Assembly: GCA_001564255.1 (NCBI GenBank)
Contig: LKNC01000072.1
Location: 1 to 11,308 of the forward strand
Direction: 5' to 3'
DNA: 11,308 nucleotides
From: Natrialbaceae archaeon Tc-Br11_E2g1
GTDB taxonomy: Archaea > Halobacteriota > Halobacteria > Halobacteriales > Natrialbaceae
Shown here: positions 1-7,117 of the stretch, one piece after another
Numbering within the stretch: position 1 is the first letter of the stretch
Layout of the letters: each line of letters opens with the position of its first letter
Notes under the pieces: generated by a model
What the model saw: only the letters and a program-made list of their open reading frames with translations
Told to the model about the DNA's origin: nothing
The model's database searches: none
Translations under genes and position numbers: made by a program

Positions 1-343
1 CGGCGACGCCGTCGGCGGTCCGGTCGGCCCGGAGGGTGCCCGCCTGCGTGTCGATCATCACGCCGTCGGTGTCGGTTCGATCCATCGCCCACTCGGCGGC
101 ACAGCGTGCGCCGTTGCCACACATCGGGGCCGGCCGGCCGTCGGGCTGGACGAGGGTCATCACGACCCGCGGCGGGGAGAAATCGGGCTCTAGATTCAGA
201 AAGAGGACGCCGTCGGCGCCGACGCCCGTCCCGCGGTCACACTCGCGTCTGGCGAGTTCGCCGCGGTCGGGGACGCGTTCGGCCGCGTCGATAATCAGGA
301 AGTCGTTACCAGTTCCGTGGTACTTTTCAAAGGATACGTTCAT
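1..343 (-). CDS. dapF: Diaminopimelate epimerase, N-terminal part (cut by window edge)
   Basis: DapF interconverts LL- and meso-diaminopimelate, the step before LysA, in the cytoplasm without a cofactor. The first 114 residues are present. They begin MNVSFEKYHGTGNDF, with the substrate-binding Asn at residue 13, continue through GADGVLFL near 42-49, and reach the catalytic-cysteine motif QPDGRPAPMCGNGARC, with Cys75 as the first of the two catalytic cysteines. The second cysteine and the C-terminal lobe lie beyond base 1. The ATG at 343 is chosen because it gives the family's usual N-terminus and has a GGAG Shine-Dalgarno 7 bases upstream. It is the last visible gene of the dapA-dapB-dapD-lysA-dapF run, 49 bases after lysA, the only real gap in that cluster. 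A GTTAAC about 27 bases upstream could be a secondary promoter. Identity is secure. Confidence 0.96.
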   Translation of the reverse strand, partial: MNVSFEKYHGTGNDFLIIDAAERVPDRGELARRECDRGTGVGADGVLFLNLEPDFSPPRVVMTLVQPDGRPAPMCGNGARCAAEWAMDRTDTDGVMIDTQAGTLRADRTADGVA

Positions 344-392
344 CGAATGTCTCCGGTGGGGTTCCGTTAACGGTCTCTAGTCGTGGTAGGTT

Positions 393-1688
393 TTATCCCC
401 CACGGTTTCCCGCGGTCCGTTCGGGACGGGTGACGTCGGCAATCGCCTCCCGGGATCGGGTGAGGCGAACCTCGCCGCCCTCGAGGGCGACCGAGGCGGG
501 CCGTGGCCGGGAGTTGTACTGGCTGGCCATCTCGTAGCCGTATGCGCCGGCGTTCCCGATCGCCAGCAGGTCCCCACGGTCGCTTTCGGGAAGTTCCCGA
601 CCCTCACAGAAGACGTCCGAGCTCTCACAGATCGGGCCCGTGATCGTCTGTGGCCGTCGTTCGCGCTCGCCCGCGTCGGCCGAGACGTTTCGAACCGGGT
701 GGTAGGCGTCGTACATCGCCGGCCGGAGGAGTGTGGTCATGCCGGCGTCGACGCCGACGACCGTCGCCTCCGGGGCTTCTTTGACCGTGTTCACCCGCGT
801 CAGGAGGACGCCCGCGTCGGCGAGGAAATACCGCCCCGGCTCGATCGTGAGCCGGGCACCGACCTCGCCGACCGCCTCACGGGTGGCTTCGGCGACGGCC
901 GCGACGTCCAGTGGCCCCTCCTCGGCGCGATAGGGGACGCCGAAGCCCCCACCGACGTCGAGGAACTCGAGGTCGCCGACCTCGCTTTCGACCTCGCGGG
1001 CGAGTTCGCCCATGCGCGCGACGAACTCGCGGTGGTCCTCGAGTGCGTCGGCCGAGACGCCCGAGCCGACGTGGGCGTGGATGCCGACCACGTCGAACCC
1101 GCGCTCTGCGGCGTCGGCGAGGGTCTCGACCGCACGATCGGAGGGGACGCCGAACTTGGCGTCCGAACCAGTCCGCACTTTCTCGTGGTGGCCCGCGCCG
1201 ATGCCGGGATTTACGCGAAGGCCGAGTCGGCCGTCGTATCCGCGGTCCTCCAGGCGGTCGATCGTGTCCTGTGCGCCGGCGATGATGGTGAGGTCGGGAT
1301 ACTCCTCGGCCCGGGAGACGGCCAGATCGAGGTCCCGTCCGGGCGGATTCACGGCCGTGTAGTGGACTTCCGAGCCCGAGGCTCCCGCGGCGAGTGCACG
1401 CTCGAGTTCGCCCGCGGAGGCACACTCGATGCCGACACCCGCTGAAAGAAGCGTCTCCAAGACCGCCCCGAGGGCGTTCGCCTTCGCCGCATAGAGGATC
1501 TCGGCGTCGGGGAAGGCCGATTCGAGTCGCCGGGCGTTCTCCCGGACCCGGTCTATGTCGAGGACGTAAAGCGGCGTGTCGTACTCCTCGACCAGCCCAC
1601 GGAGGGACGGGGCGTCCCAGGCCTCGAGTCGACGAACCGGCGGGTTTCCGGGGTCGTTCGCTGGCGATACCTCCTCGCTGTCGGCCAT
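393..1688 (-). CDS. lysA: Diaminopimelate decarboxylase
   Basis: LysA removes CO2 from meso-diaminopimelate to give L-lysine, the last step of the pathway, using PLP. The 431-residue product is a fold-type III (alanine-racemase-like) decarboxylase. YAAKAN at 66-71 carries the PLP Schiff-base lysine K69. HAHVGSG (204-210), the phosphate-binding DVGGGFG (244-250), EPGRYF (283-288) and GPICESSDVF (351-360), with the active-site Cys354 contributed across the dimer, are all in place. GAYGYEMASQYNSRPRP closes the active site. Length is normal for the family. The ATG at 1688 shares its first base with the dapD stop (TAATG), and an AGGAGGTG lies 12 bases upstream, so translation is probably coupled to dapD. 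The first 20 residues are acidic and Pro-rich, a usual haloarchaeal extension. Confidence 0.97.
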   Translation of the reverse strand: MADSEEVSPANDPGNPPVRRLEAWDAPSLRGLVEEYDTPLYVLDIDRVRENARRLESAFPDAEILYAAKANALGAVLETLLSAGVGIECASAGELERALAAGASGSEVHYTAVNPPGRDLDLAVSRAEEYPDLTIIAGAQDTIDRLEDRGYDGRLGLRVNPGIGAGHHEKVRTGSDAKFGVPSDRAVETLADAAERGFDVVGIHAHVGSGVSADALEDHREFVARMGELAREVESEVGDLEFLDVGGGFGVPYRAEEGPLDVAAVAEATREAVGEVGARLTIEPGRYFLADAGVLLTRVNTVKEAPEATVVGVDAGMTTLLRPAMYDAYHPVRNVSADAGERERRPQTITGPICESSDVFCEGRELPESDRGDLLAIGNAGAYGYEMASQYNSRPRPASVALEGGEVRLTRSREAIADVTRPERTAGNRGG

Positions 1689-2521
1689 TACTCGCGCAGC
1701 ACCTCCTCGCGTTCGGTCGCTTCCAGGGTCTCCGCCTCGAGGTCGGTGGCGACGACGGCGGGCTTGTACGCGCCGCCGGAAAAGAGGTCGTGGTCGCCGA
1801 TCGAGGAGTCGACGAAGCGGGTAAAGGCACGGCGGTCTGCGGGCAGTTCGCCGTAGATGATCTCCTCCTCGACGAGGTCGTAGACCGGGATGCGCGGGGT
1901 CAGGAGGGTGTTCTCGCCGACGACGCTGTTCTCGCCGACGACGAACCCGCTCGTGACGCGACAGCCTGCGCCGAGCGAGACGTTGTCCTCGACGACGACG
2001 GGTGCGTTCTCGACCGGTTCGAGGACGCCGCCGATCAGCGTGTTCGCGCCGAGTTTGACGTTCTCGCCGATCTGGGCACAGGAGCCGACGGTGTCACACG
2101 AGTCGACGAGCGTGCCGTCGCCGACGTAGGCACCGATGTTGACGAACGCGGGGCTCATCAGGATACAGTCGCTCCCGATGTGTGCGCCCTGGCGGACGGC
2201 GGTGCCATCGGGGGTGTTGCGCGTGCCCCGGTCGGCGTACGTCGAGGTGTCCGCAAGCGGCAGAACGTCGTGGTAGGTGACGTCGCCGTACTCACGGGCC
2301 TGGGTGTGACGCAGGCCGAAGTTGAGCAGGATGCCCTGTTTGACCCACTCCTCAGCCTCCCACCCGCCGTCGCGTTTCTCGGCGGCGCGAACCTCGCCTT
2401 CCTCGAGGGCGTTGAGGAAGGCGTCGAGGGTCGCGATGTCCTCCTCGCGTGCGGAGTCGGCGTCGATTTCGTCGTCCTGGTAGCGCTGCCACAGATCGGT
2501 GATTTCGCTTTCGAGACTCAT
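1688..2521 (-). CDS. dapD: Tetrahydrodipicolinate N-succinyltransferase
   Basis: DapD transfers succinyl from succinyl-CoA to tetrahydrodipicolinate, committing it to the succinylated DAP branch. The 277-residue protein has a helical N-terminal domain (about 1-95), then a left-handed beta-helix of hexapeptide repeats from about residue 105 to 215, visible as runs such as GAHIGSDCILMSPAFVNIGA, GDGTLVDSC, GENVKLGANTLIGG and GENSVVGENTLL. The YGDVTYHDVLPL stretch and the order of the repeats fit DapD better than a general acetyltransferase, and the setting between dapB and lysA settles it. The start is the ATG at 2521, which overlaps the dapB stop as ATGA. An upstream in-frame ATG would run into dapB and lacks the family N-terminus. 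It implies a separate succinyl-DAP aminotransferase and DapE, neither seen here. Confidence 0.93.
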   Translation of the reverse strand: MSLESEITDLWQRYQDDEIDADSAREEDIATLDAFLNALEEGEVRAAEKRDGGWEAEEWVKQGILLNFGLRHTQAREYGDVTYHDVLPLADTSTYADRGTRNTPDGTAVRQGAHIGSDCILMSPAFVNIGAYVGDGTLVDSCDTVGSCAQIGENVKLGANTLIGGVLEPVENAPVVVEDNVSLGAGCRVTSGFVVGENSVVGENTLLTPRIPVYDLVEEEIIYGELPADRRAFTRFVDSSIGDHDLFSGGAYKPAVVATDLEAETLEATEREEVLRE

Positions 2522-3279
2522 TGGTCGATGACGTCCGCAAAGTCGTACCAGCCGCTCTTCCGTCCTGCGATCCATTCCGCGGCGTCGACCGCACCCGAGG
2601 CGAAGACGCCGCGGTCTTCCGCACGGTGAGTAAGTCGAAGTTCCTCGTGGTCGTCGGCGAGGACGATCTCGTGTTCGCCACGGATCCCGCCGGCCCGGAG
2701 GACGTGAACACCGATCTCGTCGTCCTCGCGGGGCTGTTCACCCTCGCGACCGTGCGTGCGCCCGGAGAACTCGCCGTGTGCCTCGATTTCGTCGAGTAAG
2801 CGGTTCGCCGTCCCGCTCGGGGCATCGCGCTTGCGGTTGTGGTGGGTCTCGACGAGTTCGACGTCGGAGCCCGGCAGCCCCTCGACGGCTTCGCTGACGA
2901 GGTTCAGCAGAACCTGGACGCCCCGGGAGAAGTTCGGCGCGTGCAAGACCGGAATCTCCTCGCTCGCCGCCTGCAGGGACTCGAGGTCGTCCTCGGCGAA
3001 GCCGGTCGTGCCGGTGACGAAGGCGACGCCCGCTTTCGCGCAGGCGTCGGCGTACTCTATGGCCGACTCCGGGCCGGTGAAGTCGATCACGACGTCGACG
3101 CCGGAAACGAGCGCGTCGAACTCCGCCGCCGGATCGATCTCGACGCCCTCGACCGGCTCGTCGAGTTCGCTGCGGTTCGTGGCGAAGGCGACCTCGCAGT
3201 TCTCCCGGCCGGTGACGGCGGAAAGTACCTCACGGCCCATCCGGCCTGCCGCGCCGGTGACGCCGACCCGGACCGTCAT
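2518..3279 (-). CDS. dapB: 4-hydroxy-tetrahydrodipicolinate reductase
   Basis: DapB reduces the DapA product with NAD(P)H to tetrahydrodipicolinate. The 253-residue protein starts with a Rossmann nucleotide loop, GVTGAAGRMGRE (6-17). DVVIDFTGPESA (62-73) and FVTGTTGF (87-94) follow. The substrate motif ETHHNRKRDAPSGTA spans 144-158, with the proton-donor His146 and Lys150 at the spacing seen in the E. coli enzyme. Length is slightly short but ordinary. The start at 3279 overlaps the dapA stop (ATGA) and has a GGAGG Shine-Dalgarno 7 bases upstream. The stop in turn overlaps the dapD start, so dapA, dapB and dapD form one coupled unit. Confidence 0.97.
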   Translation of the reverse strand: MTVRVGVTGAAGRMGREVLSAVTGRENCEVAFATNRSELDEPVEGVEIDPAAEFDALVSGVDVVIDFTGPESAIEYADACAKAGVAFVTGTTGFAEDDLESLQAASEEIPVLHAPNFSRGVQVLLNLVSEAVEGLPGSDVELVETHHNRKRDAPSGTANRLLDEIEAHGEFSGRTHGREGEQPREDDEIGVHVLRAGGIRGEHEIVLADDHEELRLTHRAEDRGVFASGAVDAAEWIAGRKSGWYDFADVIDQ

Positions 3280-4199
3280 CGATCACCCTCCGCGTCGGCG
3301 ACCTCGAGGTCCCCGCCCTCGAGTTCCGCGAGCAGGTCCGCGAGGTCCTCGCGGTGGACCTCCGAGAGGCGGGTCAGCGGGGACCGGAGCCGGCCGTGGC
3401 CGTGGCCGCGGATCTTCATCGCCTCCTTGACCGGGATCGGGTTGGTCTCGACGAACAGTTCGCGCATGAGCGGGCCGAGTTCGTGGTGGAGCCCCCGGGC
3501 GAACTCGTAGTCGCCCTCGAGTGCGGCCCCGACCATCGCACAGGTGCGTTCGGGTTCGACGTTCGCGACGACGCTGATGGTGCCGGTGCCGCCGACCGAC
3601 AGCAGCGGGAGGGTGACGGCGTCGTCACCGGAGAGGACCGAAAACTCCTCCTCACGGGTGCGCTCGACGATCTCGCCGATCGCCCAGAGGTCGCCTTCGG
3701 CGGCCTTGTAACCCGTGATGTTTGGATGGGAAGCCAGTTCGACGACGGTGTCGGGTTCGATCGTCCGGCCCGTCCGGGAGGGGACGTTGTAGACGATCTG
3801 TGGGAGGTCGACCGCGTCGGCGATCGTCCGGTAGTGGTCGATCAGGCCACGCTGTTCGGGCTTGTTGTAGTACGGCGAGATGAGCAACAGGCCGTCTGCG
3901 CCGGCCTCCGTGGCGCGTTCGGAGAGTTCGAGTGCTTCTCGAGTGTTGTTCGAGCCGGTGCCCGCGACGACGGGGACGTCCTCGACCGCGTCGACGACCT
4001 CCTCGACGACGCGGACGTGTTCTTCGTGGGTCAGGGTGGCGGACTCGCCGGTCGAACCCATCGGAACGAGGCCGTCGACGCCCGCCGCCTCGAGTCGTTG
4101 GGCGTCGGCGCGGAGCGTTTCGTAGTCGATTCGTTCGTCCTCGTCGAAGGGCGTACACATCGCCGGGAAGACGCCGGTGAAGTCGATATCGTGTGTCAT
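3276..4199 (-). CDS. dapA: 4-hydroxy-tetrahydrodipicolinate synthase
   Basis: DapA condenses pyruvate with aspartate semialdehyde, the entry step to DAP and lysine. The 307-residue TIM-barrel lyase shows GVFPAMCTPF (9-18), GSTGESATL (48-56), SPYYNKP (108-114), the catalytic tyrosine in QIVYNVPSRTG (Y137, with R142 for the substrate carboxylate) and the Schiff-base lysine in ITGYKAAEGD (K165). The position equivalent to E. coli Thr44 is Ser49, a conservative change; Thr50 corresponds to Thr45. Members of the same superfamily (keto-deoxy-gluconate or sialate aldolases) look similar, but the lysine gene neighbours fix the assignment. It is the first gene of the cluster. The upstream region has no sharp TATA element at the leaderless distance. 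Confidence 0.95.
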   Translation of the reverse strand: MTHDIDFTGVFPAMCTPFDEDERIDYETLRADAQRLEAAGVDGLVPMGSTGESATLTHEEHVRVVEEVVDAVEDVPVVAGTGSNNTREALELSERATEAGADGLLLISPYYNKPEQRGLIDHYRTIADAVDLPQIVYNVPSRTGRTIEPDTVVELASHPNITGYKAAEGDLWAIGEIVERTREEEFSVLSGDDAVTLPLLSVGGTGTISVVANVEPERTCAMVGAALEGDYEFARGLHHELGPLMRELFVETNPIPVKEAMKIRGHGHGRLRSPLTRLSEVHREDLADLLAELEGGDLEVADAEGDR

Positions 4200-4415
4200 G
4201 GTTGGATCGGGTTGGTTCGCTACTCTCTTGAGTCGGGTGGTTTCTCCACGGTGCGGTCACCGGAACGCGCCCGGGACGAGTGTGCCACGCTCGCCTCGAG
4301 CACTCCTCACGCACGTTTTTTCGGTTTCGAAAAGCGTCGGCCGGCGTCGCTCTCGACGGACCGAACCGGACGGGAAGCGACGCGGCGCATACTCGAGACG
4401 GTGATCTCGAGTGAC
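4200..4415. other. Gap between dapA and the end of otsB
   Basis: This 216-bp stretch separates the dapA start from the otsB stop, both read leftward, so it must hold the dap operon promoter and any otsB terminator. The most AT-rich patch is 4315-4337 (a T6 run followed by TTTCGAAAA), which would leave a leader of roughly 90 bases if it were the dapA promoter. No riboswitch, tRNA or small gene was recognised. Confidence 0.5.
4391..4412 (-). repeat. Perfect inverted repeat just past the otsB stop
   Basis: ACTCGAGA at 4391-4398 and TCTCGAGT at 4405-4412 form an 8-bp perfect stem with a 6-base loop. It begins 4 bases beyond the otsB stop codon. It may shape the 3' end of the otsAB mRNA. No T-run follows it directly on the minus strand, so calling it a terminator would be a guess. 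CTCGAG is also very common in this GC-rich genome, so chance is possible. Confidence 0.4.
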
Positions 4416-5279
4416 TTATCGGTTGTGGTATCGTTCGCTCCCTGTGTCTCTCTCACGCGGGAACCGCCCGCTCTCCCCGTCCGCGAGTAACTCGACGCCG
4501 ACGTCGGCGAGCCACCACAACAGTGACGCCGTCGCCGCGGGCGAGTGGAGCCACGCCGAGGCGGCCGACTCCCGGCGCTCGCCGACCAGGACGCCGAGCC
4601 CCCCGGGTTCGACGGTCCGGAACGCCGACTCGTCGGTGACGTCGTCCCCGGCGTAGACCACGAACGGGTCGCCGGGGTGGCCCTCTGTGAGGGCGGCGAC
4701 GGCCTCGCCTTTCCCCCAGTCGATCGCCGGGGAGACCTCGATCACACACCGGCCCGCCGAGACCTCGAGGTCGCCCTCGCCGAACAGGGAGACGGCGTCG
4801 TCGACGGTCCGTCGGACGAGCGGACGGACCGACTCCGGAACGGACCGGACGTGGACCGTTCCCGTCAGGCGCTTGTTCTCGACCCGGCTCCCGGGAACCG
4901 ACTCGAGGGCGATCTCGAGGAACCCACAGACCGCACCAATCAGGGCCGCCCGCTCGCGGGCGACGGGGTGGACCGCAACCGATCCCTCGCCGGCGATCTC
5001 GAGGCCGTGGTTCCCGGCGTAGACGTCGGGGGCGTCGACGCGCTCTCGCACGTCCGCGAGTCCGCGGCCGCTGACGACCGCCGTCCTCACCCGTTCGTCG
5101 CTCCCGAGGGCCTCGAGGGCGGCCACGTTCGTCGGGGTGATCGTCGCCGCCGCTGGCTCCTCGACGATCGGTGCGAGTGTCCCGTCGAAGTCGAGACAGA
5201 CGAGCAGGTGGGAAGCGTCCCGGAGACCGCGTCGGAGGTGGGGGAGACGCTCCTCGATGGGACGGGGTGTCTCCGCCAT
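4416..5279 (-). CDS. otsB: Trehalose-6-phosphate phosphatase
   Basis: OtsB removes phosphate from trehalose-6-phosphate to release trehalose, a compatible solute. The 287-residue protein is a HAD-superfamily phosphatase. Motif I is LVCLDFDGTLAP, with nucleophile Asp30 and acid/base Asp32. Motif II is VVSGRG (Ser70). The cap-region NKRLTGTVHVR (135-145) holds conserved Lys136, and motif IV is GDDVTDESAF (211-220), which binds Mg2+. Length is close to that of bacterial OtsB. The ATG at 5279 lies only 3 bases after the otsA stop, with no clear Shine-Dalgarno, so the two are one operon and the product of OtsA is handed to OtsB. Confidence 0.95.
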   Translation of the reverse strand: MAETPRPIEERLPHLRRGLRDASHLLVCLDFDGTLAPIVEEPAAATITPTNVAALEALGSDERVRTAVVSGRGLADVRERVDAPDVYAGNHGLEIAGEGSVAVHPVARERAALIGAVCGFLEIALESVPGSRVENKRLTGTVHVRSVPESVRPLVRRTVDDAVSLFGEGDLEVSAGRCVIEVSPAIDWGKGEAVAALTEGHPGDPFVVYAGDDVTDESAFRTVEPGGLGVLVGERRESAASAWLHSPAATASLLWWLADVGVELLADGESGRFPRERDTGSERYHNR

Positions 5280-5282
5280 CGA

Positions 5283-6869
5283 TCAGACGGACCCCGAGGG
5301 GTCGCCGGGGGACCGTCCCCGGGAGGGAGCTGTGACCCTCCGGACCCGGTCGATCTCCCCGAACTGGGCGTCCATCCACCACTCGAGGTCGTGTTCGAAC
5401 ACGCGATGGCGGAGGCCGGCCATCCGCCGCCGGCGCTCGCCGTCATCGGCAGTGAGTGCGCGTTCGATCGTGGCGGCGAACTCCCCGTCCCAGCGGGGAT
5501 CGATCGAGTACGCGAACGTCCCGAGGAGGTCGTGACAGCCCGCCCGTTCGCTCAACAGCAGCGCCCCGTCGCCGTCGACGCTCGCGGCGACGTACTCGCT
5601 CGCGACGAGGTTCATCCCGTCGTAGAGGGGGCTGACGAGCATCGTGTCGGCCCGGCGATAGAGGGCACTGAGGGTCTCCTCGGGGAGGTACGCCTCGGTG
5701 TAGACGATCGGCTGCCAGTCCGCTGTCGCGAACCGGTCGTTGATCCGCTCGACCTCGCTTCTGACGAACTCGCCGTGGCGCTCGTAAGCCGGGATCTCCG
5801 TCCGGCTCGGGGTCGCCTTCTGGACGAACGTGAACTCGCCGTGAAAGCCGGGGGCCGACTCGAGGAAGCGTTCGACGCCAGCGAGGCGTTCTGGGATGCC
5901 CTTCGAGTAGTCGAGTCGATCGACGCCGAGGGCGATCGCGTTTCCGGGGGAGATACCGTACTCCTCGCAGAACGCGGCCCACTCCCCGTCGGCCTCCCTG
6001 GCCCGCTCGTCGTAGGCCGCGGCGTCGACGCCCATCGGGGTCGCGACGACGTGGGTTTCCCGGCCCTCATAGCGGACGATACCCAGCCGGCTGTCGACGA
6101 CCGCGCCGGGGACGAACCGTTCGATGCACTCGAGGAAGGCCGTACAGTACGCGTCGACGTGAAAGCCGAGGAGGTCGTTGCCGAGCAGGCCGGCGAGGAG
6201 TTCACGGCCGCCCGGACAGTGACGGAACGCCTCCGGCGTGGGCCACGGAACGTGCCAGAACTGGGCGATCGTCGTCTCCTGCGGGGCGGCCTCGCGGATC
6301 ATCCCGGCCGTGAGCGCGAGGTGGTAATCCTGGAGCCAGACGACCGACTCGCCTGTCACGTGATCGACAGCGGCGTCGGCGAATCGGCCGTTTACCTCGC
6401 GGTACCACTCGAGGAACTCGGGGCGAAACTCGAGGAAGTCGACGAACTCGTGACACAGCGGCCAGAGGACCTGGTTGCTAAACCCGTAGTAGTAGCCCTC
6501 GAGTGCCTCCTCTGTGAGCCAGACGCGTCTGAGCGTGTACGATTCGTCCTCGGGTGGGACGCCGATGCAGTCGCGCCCGTCGGTGACCGCCCGATCGGCG
6601 TCGCCGTCACCCCAAGCGATCCAGGTGCCGCCGGCGTCCTCGAGGACGGGGTCGAGCCCCGCGGTCAACCCGCAGGCCGGCCGGTCGACCGTAACCTCTC
6701 GGTCGCCACCCGCCGTGTCGATTGGTGGTTCCCTGGCAGTGGCGCCGTCGAACTCGTGGCGGTACGGCTGGCGGTTCGAGACCACGATCAGCGAGTCGAC
6801 CCCGTTCAGGGGGTGTTCGGTCCGGTTTGCTCCGCTACCGGTCGACGATCGACCGTCAGTGTGTCGCAT
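5283..6869 (-). CDS. otsA: Trehalose-6-phosphate synthase (GT20)
   Basis: OtsA joins a nucleotide-activated glucose to glucose-6-phosphate, giving trehalose-6-phosphate. The 528-residue GT-B protein has LIVVSNRQPYRHEF (27-40) with the sugar-phosphate Arg33, GLTAGLDPVL (67-76), YYYGFSNQVLWPL (126-138), WLQDYHLAL (178-186), HVPWP (206-210), the donor-binding GVDRLDYSKGIPERL (315-329; Arg318 and Lys323 match E. coli Arg262 and Lys267), and SPLYDGMNLVASEY (413-426), where Asp417 and Glu425 bind the donor. It is about 50 residues longer than E. coli OtsA, partly from a polar N-terminal extension. The ATG at 6869 is the first in frame; a weak AT-rich box at 6896-6903 is about 31 bases upstream and would fit a leaderless start. 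Which nucleotide sugar is used cannot be told. Confidence 0.95.
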   Translation of the reverse strand: MRHTDGRSSTGSGANRTEHPLNGVDSLIVVSNRQPYRHEFDGATAREPPIDTAGGDREVTVDRPACGLTAGLDPVLEDAGGTWIAWGDGDADRAVTDGRDCIGVPPEDESYTLRRVWLTEEALEGYYYGFSNQVLWPLCHEFVDFLEFRPEFLEWYREVNGRFADAAVDHVTGESVVWLQDYHLALTAGMIREAAPQETTIAQFWHVPWPTPEAFRHCPGGRELLAGLLGNDLLGFHVDAYCTAFLECIERFVPGAVVDSRLGIVRYEGRETHVVATPMGVDAAAYDERAREADGEWAAFCEEYGISPGNAIALGVDRLDYSKGIPERLAGVERFLESAPGFHGEFTFVQKATPSRTEIPAYERHGEFVRSEVERINDRFATADWQPIVYTEAYLPEETLSALYRRADTMLVSPLYDGMNLVASEYVAASVDGDGALLLSERAGCHDLLGTFAYSIDPRWDGEFAATIERALTADDGERRRRMAGLRHRVFEHDLEWWMDAQFGEIDRVRRVTAPSRGRSPGDPSGSV

Positions 6870-6903
6870 TGGCCCCGAACGAACACCCCCGACGGATTCG
6901 TTT

Positions 6904-6941
6904 CCCCCCCTGAAGCCGCATGGTCGTCTAGTAGGGGGGGG
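6904..6941. repeat. Paired C7 and G8 tracts upstream of otsA
   Basis: A run of seven C at 6904-6910 and a run of eight G at 6934-6941 are separated by 23 bases and can pair as a G:C stem on either strand. They lie 35-72 bases upstream of the otsA start, next to its likely promoter. Homopolymer runs of this length are slippage-prone. Any effect on otsA expression is inference. Confidence 0.5.
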
Positions 6942-6986
6942 ATACCGTTCAGGGATGTCGACGGATCCCTCGACTGATACGGATCG

Positions 6987-6990
6987 TTAC
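6987..6990 (+). other. TTAC target tetranucleotide at the left end of the element
   Basis: IS608-type elements insert 3' of TTAC without duplicating it. TTAC sits here 18 bases before the paired foot of the left hairpin, the spacing expected for the left cleavage site. The same tetranucleotide would then be the target-adjacent motif recognised by TnpB. The assignment rests on analogy with IS608. Confidence 0.6.
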
Positions 6991-7008
6991 AGGAACAACA
7001 GGAGAATG

Positions 7009-7029
7009 CCCACGACTTTAGTCGTGCGG
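7009..7029 (+). repeat. Left-end subterminal hairpin of the IS element
   Basis: CACGACT (7011-7017), loop TT, AGTCGTG (7020-7026), then an unpaired C7027 and GG (7028-7029) pairing with CC (7009-7010). The single extrahelical base in the stem is the feature by which IS608-type TnpA recognises its ends. The 7-bp arms match those of the right end exactly. Confidence 0.85.
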
Positions 7030-7117
7030 ATGAATCCGTCACTGCTGAAGACAACCACGACACTGTTGCCCGACCGCAATCCCAACGTTCACACTACTAG
7101 AAACCTATATTTTAGAT

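Noticed and set aside
1394..2629. Plus-strand open frame of 411 codons opposite lysA and dapD
   Set aside because: It is antisense to two well-identified genes. Its translation is low-complexity in the part opposite lysA, and it spans a gene junction, so it is a composition artefact.
4315..4337. T6 run as a terminator on the plus strand
   Set aside because: No plus-strand gene leads into it. On the minus strand it reads as an A-run, so it cannot end otsB transcription in the usual way.
4545..6977. Plus-strand open frame of 810 codons opposite otsB and otsA
   Set aside because: It is a mirror of the two minus-strand genes in GC-rich DNA, where antisense stops are rare. It has no recognisable motifs, while both opposite genes have all catalytic motifs.
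7106..7113. TATATTTT as the tnpB promoter
   Set aside because: It ends only 4 bases before the GTG start, so transcription would begin inside the gene, and no in-frame ATG or GTG follows soon enough.
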